64,000 nt of DNA from an uncultured Cytophagales bacterium (GCA_938002655.1 CALLAC010000001.1:248001-312000), one strand, 5' to 3'. Numbered from the stretch's first letter, positions 8,984 to 18,053 are shown. Program-made: numbers and translations. Notes: generated from the sequence alone by a model not told the origin.

Positions 8984-8991
8984 TACTTTTG
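8984..8991 (+). promoter_or_regulatory. TACTTTTG -7 box upstream of membrane hydroxylase
   Basis: Exact TAnnTTTG match with a TTG 20 bases upstream (8961-8963). The expected start of transcription is around 8998, only about 7 nt before the ATG at 9005, so the mRNA would be nearly leaderless. Confidence 0.45.
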
Positions 8992-9004
8992 CCAAAAAAT
9001 TGCT

Positions 9005-9865
9005 ATGAACCTTCAAGATTTACTTCATGAAATCTTTGCTACCCCACAATCTACGGCTCAGGCTATTGCTACGATAGCTTTTGTTTCTTTACTATTGATT
9101 GAACTTGCTATCAGTTTGCGAAAAAAGCTCAAACTCTTTGAAACCAAAGATACAGCAGTAAATTTAGCTTTGGGCGGGCTGACCTCTTTTGTGAAAGTAT
9201 TTATCAAGGGAGCAACCCTTGTGTTTTTCTATTGGGTGCAATCGTTTTGGAAAATAACAGATATTCCCAATACTTGGTGGAGCATTTTGCTTTTATTTTT
9301 CCTGAATGATTTGATTTTTTATTGGTATCACAGAATTTCTCACGAAAGTCGTTTTTTTTGGGCTATGCACGTAGCTCATCATTCTTCTGAAATTTTGAAT
9401 ACTTCCACAGCCATTCGAGGAAATTTCTTGCACTTTTTTTATCGTTTTGTGTTTTGGTCGCCACTTGCCTTGCTCGGCTTTGACCCCATTATGATTGTGC
9501 TGGTTGATGAAATCAGCTTCTATTACCAAATGTATATCCATACTGAAATTATTGACAAGATGCCTGGTTGGTTTGAATTTATTTTCAATACACCTGCTCA
9601 TCATAGAGTACATCACGCCTCTAATGCTCAATATATTGATAAAAACTACGGGGCAATTTTTATTATCTGGGACAGGCTATTTGGTACTTTTGAAGAAGAA
9701 AAAGAAAAACCTATTTATGGCTTAACCAAAAATCCACCGAAAAAAAATAATATTTTCAGCATTATTACCCACGAATTGCTGGCTATCGCCAAAGATGTTC
9801 GCAAAGCAAAAACTTTCAGAGAAGTATGGATTTACATTTTTGGCAAACCTAATGCAAAAATGTAG
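9005..9865 (+). CDS. Sterol desaturase / fatty acid hydroxylase family membrane protein
   Basis: Di-iron membrane oxygenase of the fatty acid hydroxylase superfamily; the substrate is presumably a lipid. The 286-residue protein has four hydrophobic segments and the histidine clusters that bind iron: HRISH, HVAHHSSE and HHRVHHASN, with a further HTE near residue 180. It follows the SulP gene by 44 bases but has its own promoter-like box, so co-transcription is uncertain. In Bacteroidota such enzymes act on membrane or carotenoid-type lipids; nothing nearby fixes the role. Confidence 0.88.
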   Translation: MNLQDLLHEIFATPQSTAQAIATIAFVSLLLIELAISLRKKLKLFETKDTAVNLALGGLTSFVKVFIKGATLVFFYWVQSFWKITDIPNTWWSILLLFFLNDLIFYWYHRISHESRFFWAMHVAHHSSEILNTSTAIRGNFLHFFYRFVFWSPLALLGFDPIMIVLVDEISFYYQMYIHTEIIDKMPGWFEFIFNTPAHHRVHHASNAQYIDKNYGAIFIIWDRLFGTFEEEKEKPIYGLTKNPPKKNNIFSIITHELLAIAKDVRKAKTFREVWIYIFGKPNAKM

Positions 9866-9885
9866 ATTTAGGTATAATTTGCAAC

Positions 9886-9948
9886 ATGGAAACAGAAAAT
9901 AAAAAGCAGGATACAGGATTTAGAATATTGGATATCGAGATGAAGTAA
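9886..9948 (+). CDS. Possible 20-codon ORF in the rplY leader region
   Basis: A short ATG frame (METENKKQDTGFRILDIEMK) sits in the 190-base gap before rplY. It could be a leader peptide, the stump of a lost gene, or chance. No homologue recognised and no ribosome-binding evidence is available in this phylum. Confidence 0.15.
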   Translation: METENKKQDTGFRILDIEMK

Positions 9949-10055
9949 AACCGTTTACCTTAAACTTTTGAACCTAAATAATTACGAATTTACTTGCTTT
10001 TCTCATTCTTTTTTGCCTACTTTGCAAGCCAATTTTCACTTAAACCAAAAATTTT

Positions 10056-10658
10056 ATGAAAGTAGTCGAGATTATAGGGTATAAAAGAGCAAATCTCGGA
10101 AAAACCGCATCAAAAGCCCTCAGAGCCGAAGGAAATGCCCCTTGTGTCTTGTATGGAGGTAAAGAACAAATTCATTTTTACGCACCTATGAGTTTGTTCA
10201 GAGAGCTTATCTATAAGCCAGATGCCGCCTTCGTAAAGCTCAATATCGAAGGTGATGAGTATGATGCTATTTTGCAAGAAGCTCAATTTCACCCTACGAG
10301 CGAAATTCTTTTACACGCTGATTTTCTTTTATTACGAGATGACCGCCCCATTACCATGCAAATTCCTGTAAAACTTGTAGGAAATTCTGTTGGAGTACAA
10401 AAGGGGGGTAGATTGGTACAAAAATTACGCAAACTCACTATCAAGGCACTTCCCAAAGATATGCCCGAGTTTGTAGAGATAGATATTACTCCTTTGGAAG
10501 TGGGTAAATCCTTCAAAGTGCAAGATTTGGGCGAAAAGCCTTACAAGATCTTAAATAGCCCCAGCAATCCTATTGTATCAGTAGAAGTTACACGTGCTTT
10601 GCGTCAGGCAGAACAAGAAGCCGCCAAAGAGGCAAAAGCCGCCACCAAGAAAAAATAA
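10056..10658 (+). CDS. rplY: 50S ribosomal protein L25 (Ctc/TL5 form)
   Basis: Binds 5S rRNA in the large ribosomal subunit. The 200-residue protein has the L25 N-domain (about 1-90, with GKTASKALRAEGNAPCVLYGG) followed by the beta-rich TL5/CTC C-domain (about 95-185). A lysine- and alanine-rich tail ends the protein. This is the long form found in most bacteria outside the gamma-proteobacteria. It stands alone here, followed within 25 bases by a strong hairpin terminator. Confidence 0.95.
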   Translation: MKVVEIIGYKRANLGKTASKALRAEGNAPCVLYGGKEQIHFYAPMSLFRELIYKPDAAFVKLNIEGDEYDAILQEAQFHPTSEILLHADFLLLRDDRPITMQIPVKLVGNSVGVQKGGRLVQKLRKLTIKALPKDMPEFVEIDITPLEVGKSFKVQDLGEKPYKILNSPSNPIVSVEVTRALRQAEQEAAKEAKAATKKK

Positions 10659-10680
10659 TACAATTTTCTCCGCATCATCA

Positions 10681-10713
10681 ATGGCTAACGGAAATCACGT
10701 TAGCCATTTTTGT
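10681..10713 (+). terminator. Intrinsic terminator after rplY
   Basis: Perfect 10-bp stem ATGGCTAACG / CGTTAGCCAT with a 7-base loop, followed directly by TTTTGTT. It ends the rplY transcript and lies just before the promoter box of the next gene. Confidence 0.85.
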
Positions 10714-10721
10714 TATATTTG
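10714..10721 (+). promoter_or_regulatory. TATATTTG -7 box upstream of glycosyltransferase
   Basis: Exact TAnnTTTG match immediately after the rplY terminator and 18 bases before the ATG at 10740. It supports that ATG over a start at 10710, which would lie upstream of the predicted transcription start. Confidence 0.45.
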
Positions 10722-10739
10722 AGCTTGCTTTTGTACTTT

Positions 10740-11918
10740 ATGAAAATTTTACTTGTACACAATTATTACACCCAAAGAGGTGGGGAAGATGGCGTATTTG
10801 AAACCGAAAGAAACTTACTTTTGCAAAAAGGACACGAAGTAGAAAGCCTCACTTTTCAAAATCGGAAGCTACAAAAGTTTGCTGAAAAAATTAGAATGAG
10901 CTTTTCAAGTATCTACAACTGCCATTCGGCTATGCTACTTGCCCAAAAAATAGATGAATTCCAACCTCAAATTTTACATGTCCATAATTTTTGGAAAGAA
11001 GCCTCTCCTGCAATTTATTACGTTGCTAAAAGCAAGAAAATCCCTGTTGTACAGACTTTGCATAACTTTCGTCTGCTTTGTGCCAATGCTTTGCTATTGC
11101 GTAAAGGAAAGCCTTGTGAGCTTTGCATCAAACAAACTTTTCCAATGGCGGGCATTCGGTATGCCTGCTATGAAAACCACCTCATAACCGCCCAAGTTAC
11201 ATTTTTAAGCACTATTCATAAAATTTTGGGTACTTGGAAAAACCTTGTCTCTCAATACATTACGATTACTGAATTTGCCAAACGTAAGTTTTTAGCTTCT
11301 GCACTGCATTTGCAAGAAAATCAAATCAGTGTCAAGCCTAATTTTGTAGAAGATAGAGGAGAAGCAAGTATGGAAAGTAGAGAAAACTATTTTTTATATG
11401 TAGGCAGACTTTCAGCAGAAAAAGGTATTCAAATCCTTTTGGAAGCCGCTGGCCATCATAATTTTAGATTAGAAATCGTTGGAGGGGGTGAAATGGAAAA
11501 ACTTGTTAGAGAGTATGCTCAAAGCAATTCCAATATTATTTTTCATGGAGAGCAAAATCAAGAATTTGTTCTTGCTAAAATGAAAAAGGCAAAAGCTCTG
11601 ATTTTACCTTCCATTTGCTATGAAAATCTGCCTCTTACGCTACTAGAAGCCTTTTCTACGGCTACGCCTGTAATTATTTCGGATATTGACAATTTGAATG
11701 AGCTGGTAACTCATCAGCAAAATGGCATACACTTCCGAACAGGTAGCAGTGAAGATTTAGCCAACAAGATAGCTTTTTTTGAAAAAAATGCAAGTCCGCT
11801 TTGGTACGAAAATGCTCGCAATACTTATCTGCAAAATTATACTCCTGAAATTTCATATCGAAGACTTATGGAGATTTATCAGAAGGCTTTTGATACATTT
11901 TCTCGCCTGCCAAAATAG
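10740..11918 (+). CDS. Glycosyltransferase family 4 (GT-B)
   Basis: Cytosolic or membrane-associated glycosyltransferase transferring a sugar from a nucleotide donor onto a glycan. The 392-residue protein starts MKILLVHNYY. It has an N-terminal acceptor half (LHVHNFWKEA, VQTLHNFRLLCAN) and a C-terminal donor half (YVGRLSAEKGI, then ENLPLTLLE, the GT4 E-x7-E motif). A cysteine pair (CELC) lies in the middle. Its 3' end overlaps the convergent DUF1684 gene by 53 bases. The glycan product is unknown; no polysaccharide cluster surrounds it. Confidence 0.9.
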   Translation: MKILLVHNYYTQRGGEDGVFETERNLLLQKGHEVESLTFQNRKLQKFAEKIRMSFSSIYNCHSAMLLAQKIDEFQPQILHVHNFWKEASPAIYYVAKSKKIPVVQTLHNFRLLCANALLLRKGKPCELCIKQTFPMAGIRYACYENHLITAQVTFLSTIHKILGTWKNLVSQYITITEFAKRKFLASALHLQENQISVKPNFVEDRGEASMESRENYFLYVGRLSAEKGIQILLEAAGHHNFRLEIVGGGEMEKLVREYAQSNSNIIFHGEQNQEFVLAKMKKAKALILPSICYENLPLTLLEAFSTATPVIISDIDNLNELVTHQQNGIHFRTGSSEDLANKIAFFEKNASPLWYENARNTYLQNYTPEISYRRLMEIYQKAFDTFSRLPK

Positions 11919-12489
11919 GAAAATCGAGTTTATTTTCTTTAGGTGGAATGGGGCAGGTGTAATCGTCGTTATACACACAATAGGGATTAGTGGCATAATT
12001 GAAATCTAAAATAATTTGTTCACCTTTCGGGAAAGCTACGTTGTTGATGTATCTTCCACCTTTGTAGGTCTCTTTACCATTGGAGGCGTCGTAAAAGGGT
12101 AAGAATAGAAATTTATCACCTGTTTTATGTAAAAGCATTAGCTTATATTCTTTACCCTGATAGCTAAAATAAGCATAGGCATAAGGCAAGTAGGGTTGAG
12201 GCTCACTTTTGGTCATTGCAATAGCAATGGGTTTGCTGTTTTTGATATATGCTACACGTGCTTTGATACGCCAATCGGGGTTAGGCGGAAAATATTGCAA
12301 TCCTTGAAAACTATCGCGTTTGGCAATAGGAGATTCAGCCGAAAATTTGAACATCTGATTGCGTTGTTGGCGTTCAGTTTCAATTTTTTCAATATAGGCT
12401 TTTGTATCGTTTTGGTCAGAAACAACTACAAACACAATCAGAGCCAAAGTAACTATGGCTACAAGAAAAAGCAAGAATTTGAGCTTCAT
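11866..12489 (-). CDS. DUF1684 family protein, membrane-anchored
   Basis: The 207-residue protein has one N-terminal hydrophobic helix (about 4-24), which is either a signal peptide or an anchor. A coiled charged segment follows, then the DUF1684 fold ending in the characteristic NPYCVYNDDYTCPIPPKEN block. In this family that block carries cysteines and an acidic surface. The function of the family is unproven. It is transcribed convergently with the glycosyltransferase and the 3' ends overlap by 53 bases. Confidence 0.85.
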   Translation of the reverse strand: MKLKFLLFLVAIVTLALIVFVVVSDQNDTKAYIEKIETERQQRNQMFKFSAESPIAKRDSFQGLQYFPPNPDWRIKARVAYIKNSKPIAIAMTKSEPQPYLPYAYAYFSYQGKEYKLMLLHKTGDKFLFLPFYDASNGKETYKGGRYINNVAFPKGEQIILDFNYATNPYCVYNDDYTCPIPPKENKLDFPILAGEKMYQKPSDKSP

Positions 12490-12530
12490 AATAAGAATTT
12501 GGTACGATTATTGCCATAAAATACAAAAGG

Positions 12531-12554
12531 AAAAAACTCCACCAGAGGTGAAGT
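12531..12554 (-). terminator. Intrinsic terminator after rpmA
   Basis: On the minus strand ACTTCACC-TCT-GGTGGAGT forms an 8-bp stem with one G-T pair, followed by a T run. It lies about 40 bases past the rpmA stop. Confidence 0.75.
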
Positions 12555-12596
12555 CTTTTAAACCACTATAACTATGAAAACTTTTCTTTGAATATT

Positions 12597-12860
12597 TTAG
12601 GCTTCGCCTACTGGAACTACGTGTACGAAAGAGCGATTGTTTTTACCTTTTCTAAAAAGCACTACGCCATCAATGAGTGCATAGAGGGTATGGTCTTTAC
12701 CGATACCTACGTTTCTGCCAGGGTGATGTTTGGTTCCTCGCTGTCTTACGATGATATTTCCTGCTATGCACTTTTCACCACCAAAAATTTTCACTCCTAA
12801 GCGTTTACTTTCGGATTCTCTTCCGTTTTTAGAACTACCAACTCCTTTCTTGTGTGCCAT
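12597..12860 (-). CDS. rpmA: 50S ribosomal protein L27
   Basis: Large-subunit protein near the peptidyl transferase centre. The 87-residue sequence carries the conserved [16 protein letters not shown] start and [18 protein letters not shown] core. The N-terminus begins directly with AHKK and has no cleavable Firmicutes-type extension. It follows rplU by 63 bases on the same strand, the usual L21-L27 pair, and is closed by the terminator at 12531. Confidence 0.97.
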   Translation of the reverse strand: MAHKKGVGSSKNGRESESKRLGVKIFGGEKCIAGNIIVRQRGTKHHPGRNVGIGKDHTLYALIDGVVLFRKGKNNRSFVHVVPVGEA

Positions 12861-12923
12861 ATTAGTAAATGTTTTGGATTTTTCAAAAAAAAACTAAATT
12901 TTTTTTATGCGAATGTTAAGTTT

Positions 12924-13235
12924 TTACAAAGCGATTTTTTCAATCATTATTTTAGTGAGGTGTTGTCTGTGTCCTTTTTTTCTGCGATAGCCTTTTCTGC
13001 GTTTTTTCTTGAAAACTATCACTTTATCGCCTTTTAAGTGTTCAAGGATTTTTCCTTGCACGGTTGCTCCTGCTATCGTGGGAACTCCTACGGTTACGTT
13101 GCCTTCGTTTTCTACAAGCAACACTTTGTCAAAGGTCACGGCAGCGTCAGGTTCGCCTTCCAAACGATGTGTATAGATATAGCGATTCTCCTGAACTTTA
13201 AATTGCTGACCAGCGATTTCTACAATAGCGTACAT
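12924..13235 (-). CDS. rplU: 50S ribosomal protein L21
   Basis: Large-subunit protein. The 103-residue protein begins MYAIVEIAGQQFKVQ and carries the KKRRKGYRRKKGHRQ basic loop and terminal LTKIMIEKI. The frame is open further upstream to 13334, but the family start is the ATG at 13235. A two-box promoter ends 38 bases before that ATG, inside the open extension, and confirms the choice. It is co-transcribed with rpmA. Confidence 0.97.
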   Translation of the reverse strand: MYAIVEIAGQQFKVQENRYIYTHRLEGEPDAAVTFDKVLLVENEGNVTVGVPTIAGATVQGKILEHLKGDKVIVFKKKRRKGYRRKKGHRQHLTKIMIEKIAL

Positions 13236-13272
13236 ACTTAAATGATTTTTTAAGGGTTCAAAATTCAGACCG

Positions 13273-13304
13273 CAAATGTAGCTTATTTGTTTCAAAGAAA
13301 CAAA
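13273..13304 (-). promoter_or_regulatory. Two-box promoter of rplU-rpmA
   Basis: Minus-strand TTTG (13304-13301), a 20-base spacer, then TACATTTG (13280-13273). Both elements of the Bacteroidota consensus are exact. Confidence 0.65.
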
Positions 13305-13319
13305 TAAAATTGAATGTTT

Positions 13320-13350
13320 TTTGTAAAACGCCAAAATAAACCTACTTTTG
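13320..13350 (+). promoter_or_regulatory. Two-box promoter of the MBOAT gene
   Basis: TTTG (13320-13323), a 19-base spacer, then TACTTTTG (13343-13350), about 36 bases before the ATG at 13387. It is divergent from the rplU promoter, 16 bases away. Confidence 0.65.
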
Positions 13351-13386
13351 CAAATCTATCTGCGAAATTTTGCTTTTGCTTTCTAA

Positions 13387-14814
13387 ATGCTATCACAGAT
13401 GGTTTTTGCAAGCCTAACCTTTTTGATTTATTTTCTGCCGATAAGTTTGCTTTTGTATGCTATTTGGAAGAATAAAACTTATCAGGATATTATCCTGACA
13501 CTTTCGTCGTTTATTTTTTATGCTTGGGGCGAGCCTGTATGGGTAATTTTGCTATTTTTTTCAGCTTTGGTAGATTACCTGAACGGCTTATGGATAGAAA
13601 AGTACCTTGCAGGTTCGCAGAAAAAGGCTCGTTGGGGGGTGATAGCTTCATTAGTTATTAATTTAGGATTGCTCGTAGCTTTCAAATATAGTGGTTTTTT
13701 AGTAGAAAATATCAACGTTCTTTGGGGCTTGCACTTGCCCGTTCCTAAAATAGATTTGCCTATCGGTATTTCCTTTTACACCTTTCAGACTATCTCTTAC
13801 ACCATAGACGTGTATAGAGGCGAAGTGAAGGCTCAAAAGTCTTTTCTGAAATTTTTGATGTTTGTGAGTATGTATCATCAGTTAGTGGCAGGTCCCATTG
13901 TACGGTATGCTCATATTGCCCACGAAATAGAAAATCGCAAATTTAATTGGGTAGATATGGGGGCAGGCATACACAGGTTTTGTATCGGACTTTTCAAAAA
14001 GGTAGCCATGGCCAACATAGCCGCAGAAATAGCCAAAAACTATTTAGACGGCAATCTTTCAGAAATTTCGGTAGGAGAGGCTTGGTTTGGCATTATTTTG
14101 TACTCTTTGCAAATTTATTTTGATTTCTCGGGTTATTCAGATATGGCAATCGGCTTGGGGCGAATGTATGGTTTTCATTATTACGAAAATTTCAATTATC
14201 CATATATTTCCAAATCTGCAACAGAGTTTTGGCGAAGATGGCATATTTCTTTGGGAAGCTTTTTCCGAGACTATGTCTATATTCCACTTGGAGGTAATAA
14301 AAGATTTTTTTACCGCAATCTCTTTATCGTTTGGGGGCTTACAGGACTTTGGCACGGAGCTAGCTGGAATTTTGTGCTTTGGGGCTTGTATTTTGGCTTT
14401 CTTATTGCCTTGGAAAGGCTTTTTTTAGGAAAAATTTTAGAAAAAATTCCTGCAATATTTGCTCATTTGTACTTGATTTTTGTGGTTATTTTGGGCTGGG
14501 CTTTGTTTTATTTTACAGATTTTTCTAAACTTATGCATTTTCTCAAAATTTTATTTGGCTTTATGCCGAACCCTTTTTGGAACTATGCACTTACATTTAA
14601 GCTACAAGAAAATGCCTTTTGGTTTGCTTTGGCACTGCTTTTATGTACGCCTGTATACAGGCGTATAGCAAGGTGGTTTGTGCTGAAGATGAAATATCAG
14701 TCACAACTTTATATTTGGGTCATTGTTCATGCTTTCCAATTTATTCTACTTATTCTTTCTATGGCAATGCTTGTAGGAAAAAGCTACAATCCGTTTATTT
14801 ATTTTAGGTTTTAG
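13387..14814 (+). CDS. MBOAT-family membrane O-acyltransferase (AlgI/DltB-like)
   Basis: Multi-pass membrane enzyme that moves acyl groups to an extracytoplasmic acceptor, usually a polysaccharide. Of 475 residues about ten segments are hydrophobic. The catalytic region holds FWRRWHISLGSFFRDYVYIPLGG and then GLWHGASWNF with the conserved His. A downstream SGNH partner (AlgJ/AlgX type), common in such loci, is absent; yicC follows 34 bases later. The family usually begins near MVFxSLxFLxYFLP, so the ATG at 13399 may be the real start. The acceptor is unknown. Confidence 0.9.
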   Translation: MLSQMVFASLTFLIYFLPISLLLYAIWKNKTYQDIILTLSSFIFYAWGEPVWVILLFFSALVDYLNGLWIEKYLAGSQKKARWGVIASLVINLGLLVAFKYSGFLVENINVLWGLHLPVPKIDLPIGISFYTFQTISYTIDVYRGEVKAQKSFLKFLMFVSMYHQLVAGPIVRYAHIAHEIENRKFNWVDMGAGIHRFCIGLFKKVAMANIAAEIAKNYLDGNLSEISVGEAWFGIILYSLQIYFDFSGYSDMAIGLGRMYGFHYYENFNYPYISKSATEFWRRWHISLGSFFRDYVYIPLGGNKRFFYRNLFIVWGLTGLWHGASWNFVLWGLYFGFLIALERLFLGKILEKIPAIFAHLYLIFVVILGWALFYFTDFSKLMHFLKILFGFMPNPFWNYALTFKLQENAFWFALALLLCTPVYRRIARWFVLKMKYQSQLYIWVIVHAFQFILLILSMAMLVGKSYNPFIYFRF

Positions 14815-14848
14815 CTTGAAAAGTTTTTCATAAAAATCTTTATCGGTT

Positions 14849-15724
14849 ATGCTCCAATCCATGACAGGCTATGGAAAAGCCCACAACGAAGAAAATGGTT
14901 ATCAAATAGAAGTGGAAATCAAGACGCTGAATAGCAAATTTTTAGATGTTGCTCTGCGTATACCCAAAGAACTCAACGAAAAAGAATTGGAAATAAGATC
15001 GTTGCTACAAGAACACATAGAACGAGGAAAAATACAACTCACAATTAACTTTCAAAGACCACTGCAATTACAAACAACTTTGCTTGATAAAGATGCTATT
15101 TTAGCTTATTATCGAAAATTATCTGAAATCGCCCTCGAAGTAAATCCAAAAGCTGAAAATCTTTTTGGACTTGCCGTAGAGCTTGCCGAAAAAAATCAGC
15201 AGAGTAGCTTGCAAAATCTTTCGGAAGATGAGTGGAATTGGCTCAAAAAAACATTATTGCAGGCTTTAGAATATTGTAAAAAGTTCAGATTGCACGAAGG
15301 GGCAATTATTCAGAAAAAACTTTTGGAATACGCCTACAATATTGAAAAATATTTGCAGGAAATTGAAAAACAAGACCGAAATCGTTTAGATTACATCAAA
15401 AATAAGTTGCAAGGACGCTTGCAAGAAATCTTGGGAGATGAAAATTTTGACCGCAACCGATTGGAGCAAGAAATGATTTTCTACGCTGAAAGGCTGGACA
15501 TCGCCGAAGAAAAAGTTCGTTTGCAAAAACACATTGATTACTTGCGAGAAGTACTTTCAGATGAAAATTCTAATGGGAAAAAAATCAATTTCATTTCTCA
15601 AGAGATAGGCAGAGAAATCAATACGATTGGCTCAAAAGCCAATGACGCCACTATTCAGCGTTGGGTGGTTTTGATGAAAGAGGAACTGGAAAAAATTAAA
15701 GAGCAATCTATGAATGTATTATGA
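14849..15724 (+). CDS. yicC: YicC-family endoribonuclease
   Basis: Member of the YicC/YloC family of RNA-clamping endoribonucleases, cytosolic. The 291-residue protein shows the conserved start LQSMTGYGKA, the EIKTLNSKFLD strand and the C-terminal KKINFISQEIGREINTIGSKA motif with the metal-binding acidic residues. It is first of a tight set: the rluD start overlaps its last codons, and prmC overlaps rluD, so translational coupling is likely. Confidence 0.93.
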   Translation: MLQSMTGYGKAHNEENGYQIEVEIKTLNSKFLDVALRIPKELNEKELEIRSLLQEHIERGKIQLTINFQRPLQLQTTLLDKDAILAYYRKLSEIALEVNPKAENLFGLAVELAEKNQQSSLQNLSEDEWNWLKKTLLQALEYCKKFRLHEGAIIQKKLLEYAYNIEKYLQEIEKQDRNRLDYIKNKLQGRLQEILGDENFDRNRLEQEMIFYAERLDIAEEKVRLQKHIDYLREVLSDENSNGKKINFISQEIGREINTIGSKANDATIQRWVVLMKEELEKIKEQSMNVL

Positions 15725-16826
15725 CAGCAGACAAAATAAGTTGAACAAAATGAGTAAGTTAGAAAAAAAACAAGAGCAAGACTTTGCCAAAGAAAATTTT
15801 TTGGAAGAAGAAGACAGCACTGAACTTTATGAGCATTTTCGTATTACGGCTGATAAAGGGCAAAATTTGCTAAGAATTGATAAATTTTTGGCAGGCAGGC
15901 TCGAAGGTGTTACCCGTAGTAGGGTGCAAAATGCCATAGAGGCAGGTTTGGTTCAAGTGAATGGCAAGATTACAAAAGCCAATTACAAAGTAAAACCACA
16001 AGATACAATTGTAGTTTATTTGCCCAAACCGCCTGTCAACGAAGAAATTTTGCCCGAAAATATCCCATTGCAAATTGAGTACGAAGATGAAGACTTGCTC
16101 ATTATCAACAAACCCGCAGGAATGGTTGTGCATCCTGCTCTGGGCAACTGGAGCGGAACGCTCGTCAATGCTCTGTTGTATCATTTTCAGCACTTGCCCC
16201 AAACGGAAGGCAACGAAATTCGCCCAGGCTTAGTGCACAGAATAGATAAAGACACTTCGGGGCTTTTGGTAGTAGCTAAAAATGAAAAATCTTTGAACTA
16301 TCTTGCTAAACAATTTTTTGAACATACTATTCAAAGAACTTATCTGGCTTTGGTTTGGGGCGAACCCAAGCAAAGCAAAGGCACGATAGATAGCTACATT
16401 GGCAGAAGTAAACGAGATAGAAAAATTATGGACGTTTTTGAAGCTGATGAGCCTACTGCCAAAAGAGCCATTACGCATTACGAGGTGGTACAATCTTTTG
16501 GTTATGTGAGTTTAGTAAAATGTAATTTGGAAACGGGTAGAACGCACCAAATACGTGTGCATCTCAAATCCATTGGGCATCCGCTTTTTGCCGATAGTGC
16601 TTATGGTGGCGATAAAATCTTGAAAGGTTTACTTACACAAAAATACAAGCAGTTTGTAGAAAATTGCTTCAAACTCATGCCTCGCCAGGCTTTACACGCA
16701 CAAAGTTTAGGTTTTTTGCACCCAAGTACACGCAAAGAAATGTTTTTTGAAAGCCCTTTACCTGCCGATTTTCAGGCAGTTTTAGAAAAATGGCAAAATT
16801 ATGTCAGTCAAAAAAATCTTGCTTGA
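15714..16826 (+). CDS. rluD: RluD-type 23S rRNA pseudouridine synthase
   Basis: Isomerises uridine to pseudouridine in large-subunit rRNA. The 370-residue protein has an acidic N-terminal extension (about 1-45), an S4 RNA-binding domain (about 55-115, LLRIDKFLAGRLEGVTRSRVQ) and the catalytic RluA domain. HRIDKDTSGLLVVAK carries the catalytic Asp, and GRTHQIRVHL follows. The ATG at 15714 overlaps yicC by 11 bases; an ATG at 15750 is an equally plausible start. The 3' end overlaps prmC by 26 bases. Confidence 0.92.
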   Translation: MYYDSRQNKLNKMSKLEKKQEQDFAKENFLEEEDSTELYEHFRITADKGQNLLRIDKFLAGRLEGVTRSRVQNAIEAGLVQVNGKITKANYKVKPQDTIVVYLPKPPVNEEILPENIPLQIEYEDEDLLIINKPAGMVVHPALGNWSGTLVNALLYHFQHLPQTEGNEIRPGLVHRIDKDTSGLLVVAKNEKSLNYLAKQFFEHTIQRTYLALVWGEPKQSKGTIDSYIGRSKRDRKIMDVFEADEPTAKRAITHYEVVQSFGYVSLVKCNLETGRTHQIRVHLKSIGHPLFADSAYGGDKILKGLLTQKYKQFVENCFKLMPRQALHAQSLGFLHPSTRKEMFFESPLPADFQAVLEKWQNYVSQKNLA

Positions 16827-17643
16827 AGTTAAAGGAAGATTGTGTGCTTATTTTTCCCCTTCGGAAGCGGATTTCTTGGCATTTGTGCTTTTAGAAAAAG
16901 TTACTCAGCTGAGCAAAACTCAAATTTTACTCAATACGGCATTTACTTTCACCAAAGCACAGCAAGAGATTTTAGAAAACGATATACAAAGAATTATTGC
17001 CCAAGAACCTTGGCAGTATGTTGTAGGAGAAATAGATTTTTTAGGCTCAAAGCTGAAAGTCAATTCTGCGGTGCTGGTGCCGCGTCCTGAAACGGAAGAA
17101 TGGGTGCAAAAACTCATTCAAAAGCATAAAAACCAAAATTTTAGGCATATTTTAGAAATTGGAACGGGAAGCGGCTGTATTGCCATTACTTTGGCAAAGG
17201 CTTTTCCCAATGCAAAACTTACTGCCTTGGATATTTCACAGGAGGCAATAATTTTAGCTTTTCAAAACTCTTTGAAAAATAAAGTAAATATCTACTTTCA
17301 TCATCTTGATTTCCTAACCTGGCAAACCTCAACATCTTGGGATTTGATAGTGAGCAACCCCCCGTATATTTGCGAAAGCGAAAAAAAGCAGATGCAAAGG
17401 AATGTTTTAGCTTATGAGCCGCCGCAAGCTCTTTTTGTACCAGATGAAAAGCCGCTGCTTTTCTATGAAAAAATCGCCAGTATAGCCCAAAATCATCTTT
17501 CAGAAAGGGGCTGGCTCTATGTGGAAATCAATGAGCGTTTTGGAGCAGAAGTACAAACCTTGTTTGAACAACACGGCTTACAAAACGTAGAAATACAGCA
17601 AGATTTTGCAGGCAAAGAGAGAGTAGTAATTGCAAGAAAATAA
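16801..17643 (+). CDS. prmC: Release factor glutamine methyltransferase
   Basis: Methylates the GGQ glutamine of peptide chain release factors using S-adenosylmethionine. The 280-residue protein has the helical N-domain and the PRPETEEWV linker. The Rossmann motif is LEIGTGSGCIAI, and SNPPYI is the catalytic motif for amide methylation. It is the last gene of the yicC-rluD-prmC set, with its start inside rluD. Confidence 0.95.
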   Translation: MSVKKILLEVKGRLCAYFSPSEADFLAFVLLEKVTQLSKTQILLNTAFTFTKAQQEILENDIQRIIAQEPWQYVVGEIDFLGSKLKVNSAVLVPRPETEEWVQKLIQKHKNQNFRHILEIGTGSGCIAITLAKAFPNAKLTALDISQEAIILAFQNSLKNKVNIYFHHLDFLTWQTSTSWDLIVSNPPYICESEKKQMQRNVLAYEPPQALFVPDEKPLLFYEKIASIAQNHLSERGWLYVEINERFGAEVQTLFEQHGLQNVEIQQDFAGKERVVIARK

Positions 17644-17651
17644 CGAAGTTT

Positions 17652-18053
17652 CTACTGCAAAATCCCTTCTAAATCAATTTGCTTGATATATCTATAATTC
17701 GCTTCGGTGATATGCTCGGGTGCGAAGATAAATTGCTTGTCAAAAATTTGATTATCGATGTAGTAGCTAATCCAATATTCGCTATTAAGGGCAAATACTT
17801 CCGGAGAAATAGGCTCTATAATGCAATGACTGATAGCAGGAATTACCTCAAAATAATAGCGAATGGTGGAAGTCTTGCGTTTTTCTCCGTTGATTTCGCC
17901 GTAACCTCTGCACGTGATAATTACATTTTGCAAATCAATTTCGTTGGTATTGATAAGATACGCAAACCATTCGTATTCTTGATAATCATTTTTTTTGCGA
18001 GCAATGGCAATTTGTACACCTTCTACACTTGGAAATTCTATATCTTTTCGCAT
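17652..18053 (-). CDS. Small conserved Bacteroidota-type protein, unknown function
   Basis: The 133-residue soluble protein reads as an all-beta domain (EGVQIAIARKKN, WFAYLINTNEIDLQNVIITCRGYG, FDKQFIFAPEHI). Comparable short proteins are common in Bacteroidota, and some are mislabelled as phenylalanyl-tRNA synthetase fragments; this one has no synthetase motif. It converges on prmC with only 8 bases between stops, and has its own TAAGTTTG promoter box. Function not assigned. Confidence 0.75.
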   Translation of the reverse strand: MRKDIEFPSVEGVQIAIARKKNDYQEYEWFAYLINTNEIDLQNVIITCRGYGEINGEKRKTSTIRYYFEVIPAISHCIIEPISPEVFALNSEYWISYYIDNQIFDKQFIFAPEHITEANYRYIKQIDLEGILQ

